NCBI GenBank assembly: GCA_019241495.1
Contig: JAFAWZ010000201.1
Coordinates: forward strand, 1 to 9,753
DNA from: Acidimicrobiales bacterium
GTDB lineage: Bacteria; Actinomycetota; Acidimicrobiia; Acidimicrobiales; Palsa-688
Reading direction: 5' to 3'
Length of the DNA stretch: 9,753 bases
The position numbers and the translations under genes were made by a program. Below are positions 6,182 to 9,753 of this stretch, one piece after another. Numbering within the stretch: the first letter of the stretch is position 1; each line of letters starts with the position of its first letter. The notes beneath the pieces were generated by a model. It did not search any database, was not told the DNA's origin, and worked only from the letters and a program-made list of their open reading frames with translations.

Positions 6182-7230
6182 ACCTGGCTGACAGCGAGGT
6201 GATCGACAGCGTCGGGATGTTCGCCCTGACCGCGGGGCTGCCCGAGCAGGCCGAAGTCGCCGCCGCCCGGGCCTACGATCTGGCCTCACAGCTCGAGCCC
6301 GTCGCGGTCGAGACCGTCGTCGTGATCGGCATGGGAGGCAGTGGTATCACCGGGGATCTGGTCGCCGCGGTGAGCGGGCCGTTGCTGCCCGTGCCGGTGG
6401 TCGTGTCCAAGTCCTACGAGTGCCCGGCCTTCGTCGGCCCCGACAGCCTGGTCCTCGCCATCTCAGCGTCGGGAAACACCGAAGAGACCGTCCAGGCCGC
6501 CACCGATGCCGCCGCGGCCGGTGCCCACCTGGTGGCGGTCACCGGTGGGGGCCAGCTCGGCCAGCTGGCCCAGACATGGGGCTCGCTCGTGATCCCCGTC
6601 CCCGCCGACATCCCCCAACCCCGGGCCGCTCTGGGGGCCATGGCCATGCCTCCCCTGGCCGTGCTGGACCAACTCGGCCTGTACCGGGGCGGGCGGTCGT
6701 GGATCGGGGCGGCGGTGGAGCAGATGAAGCGCCGGCGCGACGAGATCGAAGCGGCCGGGACCGGCTCGGAGCCGGCCGTCCTGGCTCGGCGCATCGGCCG
6801 TACCACGGCGCTCATCCACGGTGGGGGGGCACTCGGGGCGGCGGCCGCCCAGCGTTGGAAGACCCAGATCAACGAGAACGCCAAGGCTCAGGCCTGGTGG
6901 GCGGCCCAGCCCGAGCTCTGTCACAACGAGATCTGCGGGTGGGGTCAGAACGGGGACGTGACTCGCCAGACGATCACCGCCGTTGCTCTCCGCCACGAGG
7001 GGGAGCACCCTCAGGTGGGGCGACGATTCGAGCTGGTGGCCGACATCATGCGCGAGGTCGTCGCGGATGTAATCGAGGTCCAGGCCGAAGGCGACGGCGA
7101 CCTGGCCCAGCTGTTCGATCTCATCCTCTTCGGGGACTACGTGTCGCTCTTCCTGGCGGCCGAGACCGGGGTCGACCCCGGGCCGGTGCCGGTGCTCGGC
7201 GAGCTCAAGGCGGCCCTCGCCGGGGGGTAG
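6172..7230 (+). CDS. Bifunctional phosphoglucose/phosphomannose isomerase-type SIS protein
   Basis: This 352-residue protein belongs to the archaeal-type bifunctional phosphoglucose/phosphomannose isomerase family, which converts glucose-6-phosphate or mannose-6-phosphate to fructose-6-phosphate. The first SIS domain has GMGGSGITGD (53-62) and the phosphate-binding loop SASGNTEET (98-106). The segment PQPRAALGAM follows in the middle. The second half holds NENAKA (Glu235) and ELCHNEI (His251), and ends with DYVSLFLA and GVDPGPVPVLGELK as in the PGI C-terminal domain. Glu235 and His251 are 16 residues apart, like the catalytic Glu203/His219 pair I recall for the Pyrobaculum aerophilum enzyme, so activity is plausible. 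Some actinobacterial homologues are annotated only as SIS-domain or TobH proteins. The GTG start overlaps the Trm112 stop by 10 bases, and GAGGGG at 6155-6160 is 11 bases upstream. Together with phosphomannomutase it links central sugars to mannose-1-phosphate. Confidence 0.87.
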   Translation: MEIDLADSEVIDSVGMFALTAGLPEQAEVAAARAYDLASQLEPVAVETVVVIGMGGSGITGDLVAAVSGPLLPVPVVVSKSYECPAFVGPDSLVLAISASGNTEETVQAATDAAAAGAHLVAVTGGGQLGQLAQTWGSLVIPVPADIPQPRAALGAMAMPPLAVLDQLGLYRGGRSWIGAAVEQMKRRRDEIEAAGTGSEPAVLARRIGRTTALIHGGGALGAAAAQRWKTQINENAKAQAWWAAQPELCHNEICGWGQNGDVTRQTITAVALRHEGEHPQVGRRFELVADIMREVVADVIEVQAEGDGDLAQLFDLILFGDYVSLFLAAETGVDPGPVPVLGELKAALAGG

Positions 7231-7238
7231 CATCGTCA

Positions 7239-7425
7239 CGGGCCCTCAGCGGGTCTGTGGTTGAAAGTCGATGCCAGCCGCAGGCGAAGCGACCCACGTA
7301 AGGCAGCTCGCTGCCGATCATGGTGCGGCTTAGAGGTAAGTCCTGGAGTCCGATGCAGGCCGCAGGGGCCTCGGGGGCGCCAGGCGGGTGTGGGGTCAAA
7401 GACCAGGTCAGCCGCTGAGGGCCCG
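7239..7425 (+). ncRNA. Candidate structured RNA domain closed by a 14-bp perfect helix
   Basis: CGGGCCCTCAGCGG at 7239-7252 is the exact reverse complement of 7412-7425, so a transcript would close a 187-base domain with 14 uninterrupted pairs. Smaller helices can form inside: AGCCGCA 7276-7282 with TGCGGCT 7324-7330, enclosing GGCAG 7302-7306 with CTGCC 7311-7315; AGGCC 7357-7361 with GGCCT 7367-7371; and GGTC 7394-7397 with GACC 7401-7404. The left arm starts 8 bases after the isomerase stop. I do not recognise a known family. The strand is assumed from the flanking genes. DNA-level explanations, such as an operator pair or a small mobile-element remnant, are not excluded. Confidence 0.35.
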
Positions 7426-7430
7426 CCTGC

Positions 7431-7505
7431 GAACAACTTGGACGGCCGCGCCAAGCCTTCCCTTGGTGTTGCTTCCTCGTCGGTCTGCGGCCGTCCAAGT
7501 GGTTC
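7431..7505. repeat. Long inverted repeat, 14 perfect pairs extended to 18
   Basis: ACTTGGACGGCCGC at 7436-7449 is the exact reverse complement of 7487-7500. After one mismatch (7435/7501) the helix continues with GAAC 7431-7434 and GTTC 7502-7505. The 37-base loop holds a further hairpin, CCAAG 7451-7455 with CTTGG 7462-7466. No T-run follows, so a standard intrinsic terminator is not supported. It begins 5 bases after the 14-bp helix ending at 7425, so the two may be domains of one RNA. Confidence 0.6.
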
Positions 7506-7541
7506 TGCGGCGGTCCCTGAGGGCCCGCTCTGCGCTTCGGC

Positions 7542-7547
7542 TACCTT
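7542..7547 (+). promoter_or_regulatory. Possible -10 hexamer (TACCTT) of the response-regulator gene
   Basis: TACCTT fits the TANNNT pattern and ends 8 bases before GTG 7556, which has no Shine-Dalgarno. This spacing suits a leaderless or nearly leaderless transcript. No recognisable -35 is present; that position is occupied by the third CTGAGGGCCCG copy. Confidence 0.3.
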
Positions 7548-7555
7548 CGCGGCCG

Positions 7556-8239
7556 GTGAACGACGCATCCGCCGACTCCTTGATCAGAGTGCTGGTCGCC
7601 GACGACCAGGCGGTCTTCCGGCGTGGGTTGTATGTGGTGCTCGACACCGGCGAGGACATCGAGGTGGTCGCGGAGGCCGAGGACGGCGCCGAAGCCATCG
7701 CCAAGGCGGAGGAGATGGCGCCCGACGTGGTGCTGATGGACGTGCGCATGCCTAGGGTCAGCGGGATCGAGGCGGCCCGCCGGATCCGGGAGGTGCTGCC
7801 GTCCACGAAGATCTTGATGTTGACCGTCTCCGATGAGGAGGACGACCTCTACGAGGCGATCAAGGCAGGGGCCAATGGCTACCTGCTGAAGGAGATCTCG
7901 GTGGAGGAGGTGGCGTCGGCCATCCATTCGGTGATGCAGGGCCAGAGCCTGATATCGCCGTCCATGGCCTCCAAGCTGCTCAACGAGTTCAACTCGCTGG
8001 CCAAGCTGGCCGAGGGACGCGAGCAGCTACCGGCACCGGTGCTGACGGCTCGGGAGCTGGAGGTGCTGAAGCTCGTGGCCAGGGGGATGAGCAACAAGGA
8101 AGTAGCAGACGAGCTGTACATCTCGGAGAACACGGTCAAGAACCACGTGCGCAACATCTTGGAGAAGCTGCACCTCCACTCGCGCATGGAGGCCGTGATG
8201 TATGCGGTGCGCAAGCGGCTCCTCGACCCGCACAGCTAA
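7556..8239 (+). CDS. NarL/FixJ-family two-component response regulator
   Basis: This is a 227-residue transcription factor, a typical size for the family. The receiver domain (about 10-128) has the acidic pair Asp16/Asp17, the phospho-acceptor Asp62 in VLMDVRMP, the switch Thr90 in MLTVS, and Lys112 in YLLKE, so phosphorylation competence looks intact. A linker of about 30 residues leads to a LuxR-type HTH (163-220) with LTARELEVL, GMSNKEVADEL and SENTVKNHV. GTG 7556 is chosen because receiver homology starts about 10 residues in. TTG 7580 is possible, and the open frame upstream looks non-coding. No histidine kinase gene is in the window, so it is an orphan here and its signal is unknown. 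The repeat array directly upstream could be its own operator. It converges on the DUF2079 gene with only 4 bases between stops. Confidence 0.93.
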   Translation: MNDASADSLIRVLVADDQAVFRRGLYVVLDTGEDIEVVAEAEDGAEAIAKAEEMAPDVVLMDVRMPRVSGIEAARRIREVLPSTKILMLTVSDEEDDLYEAIKAGANGYLLKEISVEEVASAIHSVMQGQSLISPSMASKLLNEFNSLAKLAEGREQLPAPVLTARELEVLKLVARGMSNKEVADELYISENTVKNHVRNILEKLHLHSRMEAVMYAVRKRLLDPHS

Positions 8240-8243
8240 GCAA

Positions 8244-9734
8244 TCACGGCCGGGTGGCCCGGCGGTAGACCGAGACGCCACCTCCTCGGGCGACCAGGGT
8301 GAACTGGTTGGCGATCGAGGCGAAGGTGCGGGCATCGTCAGGTGGGAGGTCGGTCCGGATCACCAGGTACTGGATCTGCCCGGCGAAGGGCAGCCGCTGA
8401 CTTTCTTGCTTGTAGAGCCCCCAATAGTTGGCCCGGAACGGGGTCGGCCACTGGTAGGCGCGGGTCCGGTGGTCGAGGTGGGCGACGAAGGGGTAGTCGG
8501 CGGAGACGACGGCGTCGGGCGGGACGGCTTCGAGGGCCCGGTTCACGGCTCGGACCTCGGCGCTCGCCGGTGCCGAGTGCGGGTACACCGGCGTCCGGGA
8601 GAAGGGGGCCAGCCCCCATAGCCAGCAGGAGAGGAGGGCGGCCCCGGCCACGTACGCGCCGCCCGCGGCCCGGCGCCCGGGGGTGGCGAGGCGGGTCACC
8701 GTGAACGCCGTGCCCAGGGCGAACACCGGCACCAGCGGGAGGGAGTAGTGGTAGTTGATCTGCTGCATGTAGGGGAAGTCACTCAGCATGTTCTCGGCCA
8801 AGGTGAGCAGGCCGATGGCCGCGATCTCCGGCGCGACCAGAAAACCCCACCCGAACGAGAAGCCCATCTGCCACATGTAGAACGGCCGGTACCCGCCGAA
8901 GGTGTACTTGACGAACTTCCCGATGTGCACGAACGGGGCGGCGGCCAGGCCGGCCAGCCCGCCGAAGGGTATGCGATCGGCGTAGAAGGAGTCGGTCCCG
9001 AGGAGGATGGCGATCACGACCTTGAAGGCCACGACCGCGTAGGCGAGCGCGCCCACGACGATGCCGACGCCCAGAACCCGGTCCCGACGGAAGTACACCC
9101 ACAGCCCGAGGGGGATGATGAGCAGGGCGGCGTCCTCTTTCACCAACAAGCACCCGATCACCGAGCCGATGAGCAGGCGGGGGCTCCATTCCACCGCGGC
9201 GTAGACGGCCAGAGCCACGAACAGCACGAGGAAGGATTCGGGGTGGAACTGCTCCAGGTTGCCTTGTTGCAGTGCCGGGTTGAGCAGGTAGGCGGCGGCC
9301 AGGGCGGTCGCCAGCCCCGGACTTCTGCTGCGGCGCAGGGCCAGCAGGTAGACGGGGACGGCGGCGGCCGCGATGAGCACGACCTGGAGCACCAGCAGGG
9401 TCTGGGCGGCGGGCCAGATCCAGTAAAGGGGTACGGCCAGGAGGAGGACGAAGGAGGTGTGGTCCCCGAAGAGATCCCTCCCGTTGATGGTCACGAACGG
9501 GGCGTGGAACCTGCTGAGCAGCCACACCCCCTGGTCGAAGATGCCCATGTCGTAGCCGGGTGAGCCGTAGCCGTCGTACACCTGCACCGACAGCAGCCCG
9601 AAGCGCACCACGTAGGCCGCTATCAGCGCGGCGACCGGTACATGGGGCAGGACTCGGAGGTAGCGGGGAGCGGCCCCGACACCGGGGGGAGCCACCGCGA
9701 CCGTACGAGCCACGGCCAAGGGTAGCGAGACCAA
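8244..9734 (-). CDS. DUF2079-family polytopic membrane protein, probable GT-C-type glycosyltransferase
   Basis: This 496-residue membrane protein has the DUF2079 layout. A first helix (about 33-51) is followed by an external loop with GYDMGIFDQG (60-69), then VTINGRDLFGDH (81-92). Further markers are a run of helices to about 375, NLEQFHPES (159-167), VKEDA (198-202), QQINYHYS (324-331), and a C-terminal soluble segment (about 388-496) ending GGGVSVYRR. DUF2079 proteins resemble GT-C glycosyltransferases, and Asp62/Asp67 in loop 1 are candidate catalytic residues; donor and acceptor are unknown. The start used is TTG 9734-9732. In-frame TTG (codon 6) and GTG (codons 8 and 14) are alternatives. 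The frame also stays open to the window edge, so the true start may be outside. No ribosome-binding site is evident. It is convergent with the response regulator, leaving no room for a separate terminator. Confidence 0.85.
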   Translation of the reverse strand: MVSLPLAVARTVAVAPPGVGAAPRYLRVLPHVPVAALIAAYVVRFGLLSVQVYDGYGSPGYDMGIFDQGVWLLSRFHAPFVTINGRDLFGDHTSFVLLLAVPLYWIWPAAQTLLVLQVVLIAAAAVPVYLLALRRSRSPGLATALAAAYLLNPALQQGNLEQFHPESFLVLFVALAVYAAVEWSPRLLIGSVIGCLLVKEDAALLIIPLGLWVYFRRDRVLGVGIVVGALAYAVVAFKVVIAILLGTDSFYADRIPFGGLAGLAAAPFVHIGKFVKYTFGGYRPFYMWQMGFSFGWGFLVAPEIAAIGLLTLAENMLSDFPYMQQINYHYSLPLVPVFALGTAFTVTRLATPGRRAAGGAYVAGAALLSCWLWGLAPFSRTPVYPHSAPASAEVRAVNRALEAVPPDAVVSADYPFVAHLDHRTRAYQWPTPFRANYWGLYKQESQRLPFAGQIQYLVIRTDLPPDDARTFASIANQFTLVARGGGVSVYRRATRP

Positions 9735-9753
9735 CGGCCCCGGGGGCCGCCGG

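Larger units (their letters stand above)
7239..7527. repeat. Three copies of the 11-bp motif CTGAGGGCCCG
   Basis: CTGAGGGCCCG occurs at 7415-7425 and 7517-7527 on the plus strand, and as its reverse complement at 7239-7249. The two plus-strand copies continue similarly on the right (GCCTGCG versus GCTCTGCG). The first copy can pair with either of the other two, which makes two mutually exclusive RNA folds possible. As DNA, the copies could be binding sites, each with a GGGCCC palindromic core. The copy at 7517-7527 lies where a -35 element would be if TACCTT at 7542-7547 is the -10. Confidence 0.6.
7231..7555. other. 325-bp gene-free region, repeat-rich, before the response regulator
   Basis: No convincing coding frame lies here. 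The response-regulator frame stays open back to GTG 7388, but that stretch translates into Arg/Ala/Pro/Leu-rich sequence without family resemblance. What the region does hold is a set of perfect inverted and direct repeats, described in separate entries. It also serves as the 3' flank of the isomerase gene and the promoter region of the response regulator. Confidence 0.7.

Noticed and set aside
4985..6289. A 434-codon minus-strand frame opposite the phosphomannomutase and Trm112 genes.
   Set aside because: It shows the same antisense-shadow composition and runs across three genes whose plus-strand products have intact catalytic motifs.
7330..7352. GAGGTAAGTCC and nearby bases resemble the conserved GAGGAAAGTCC segment of RNase P RNA.
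   Set aside because: The match has a mismatch inside the most conserved stretch. The expected distal conserved segment (ACAGAA...GGCTTA type) is not found, and the enclosed region is too short for a bacterial RNase P RNA.
7239..7425. A 187-bp element with 14-bp terminal inverted repeats could be a MITE or insertion-sequence remnant.
   Set aside because: No target-site duplication is visible at the flanks, there is no transposase fragment, and a third copy of the motif lies outside. It is kept only as a weaker alternative.
7431..7505. The long hairpin could be the terminator of the isomerase operon.
   Set aside because: It lies 200 bases after the stop, has a large loop and is not followed by a T-run.
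7388..7555. An N-terminal extension of the response regulator from GTG 7388 (56 extra residues).
   Set aside because: The translated extension is Arg/Ala/Leu/Pro-rich and unlike the family. It covers the inverted repeat, and the receiver domain starts about 10 residues after GTG 7556.
1..9753. CRISPR array, tRNA or rRNA genes, phage or plasmid functions.
   Set aside because: I saw no regularly spaced repeats, no tRNA cloverleaf or rRNA sequence, and no integrase, transposase, replication or toxin-antitoxin signature in any frame.

Overview
The window is about two-thirds G+C or more and tightly packed. It reads as a chromosomal segment of a high-GC actinobacterium. The order DUF3499 protein, phosphomannomutase (manB), Trm112-like protein, SIS-type sugar-phosphate isomerase matches the manB neighbourhood I know from Mycobacterium and Streptomyces. 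The divergent proteins inserted into it suggest a deep lineage such as Acidimicrobiia, but that placement is inference.

Layout. At the left edge, on the minus strand, lies the 5' part of ftsH, which is cut by the window end. A 66-bp divergent gap follows. The plus strand then carries a small Cys/His protein (DUF3499), a CPBP/CAAX-type intramembrane protease, a small zinc-ribbon protein, and one very long reading frame (2150-5941). That frame joins a multi-membrane, GT-C/YfhO-like protein to a complete phosphomannomutase. A Trm112-like protein and a bifunctional phosphoglucose/phosphomannose isomerase-type SIS protein follow with tight spacing. Next is a 325-bp gene-free stretch (7231-7555) rich in perfect inverted repeats, then an orphan NarL/FixJ response regulator. 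A DUF2079 membrane protein lies convergently on the minus strand and reaches almost to the right edge.

How the genes may work together. The isomerase and phosphomannomutase supply mannose-6-phosphate and mannose-1-phosphate, the route to GDP-mannose and polyprenyl-phosphate mannose. The two large membrane proteins (the N-terminal half of the fusion, and DUF2079) have the look of GT-C glycosyltransferases, which use polyprenyl-phosphate sugars outside the membrane. The segment may therefore be a cell-envelope glycosylation locus with FtsH and a CPBP protease beside it. This is inference from families and context.

The two observations most worth following are the in-frame fusion of the membrane protein to phosphomannomutase, with a possible internal promoter and start at the junction, and the unexplained repeat-rich region 7239-7527. 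That region is either a structured RNA or an operator array upstream of the response regulator.
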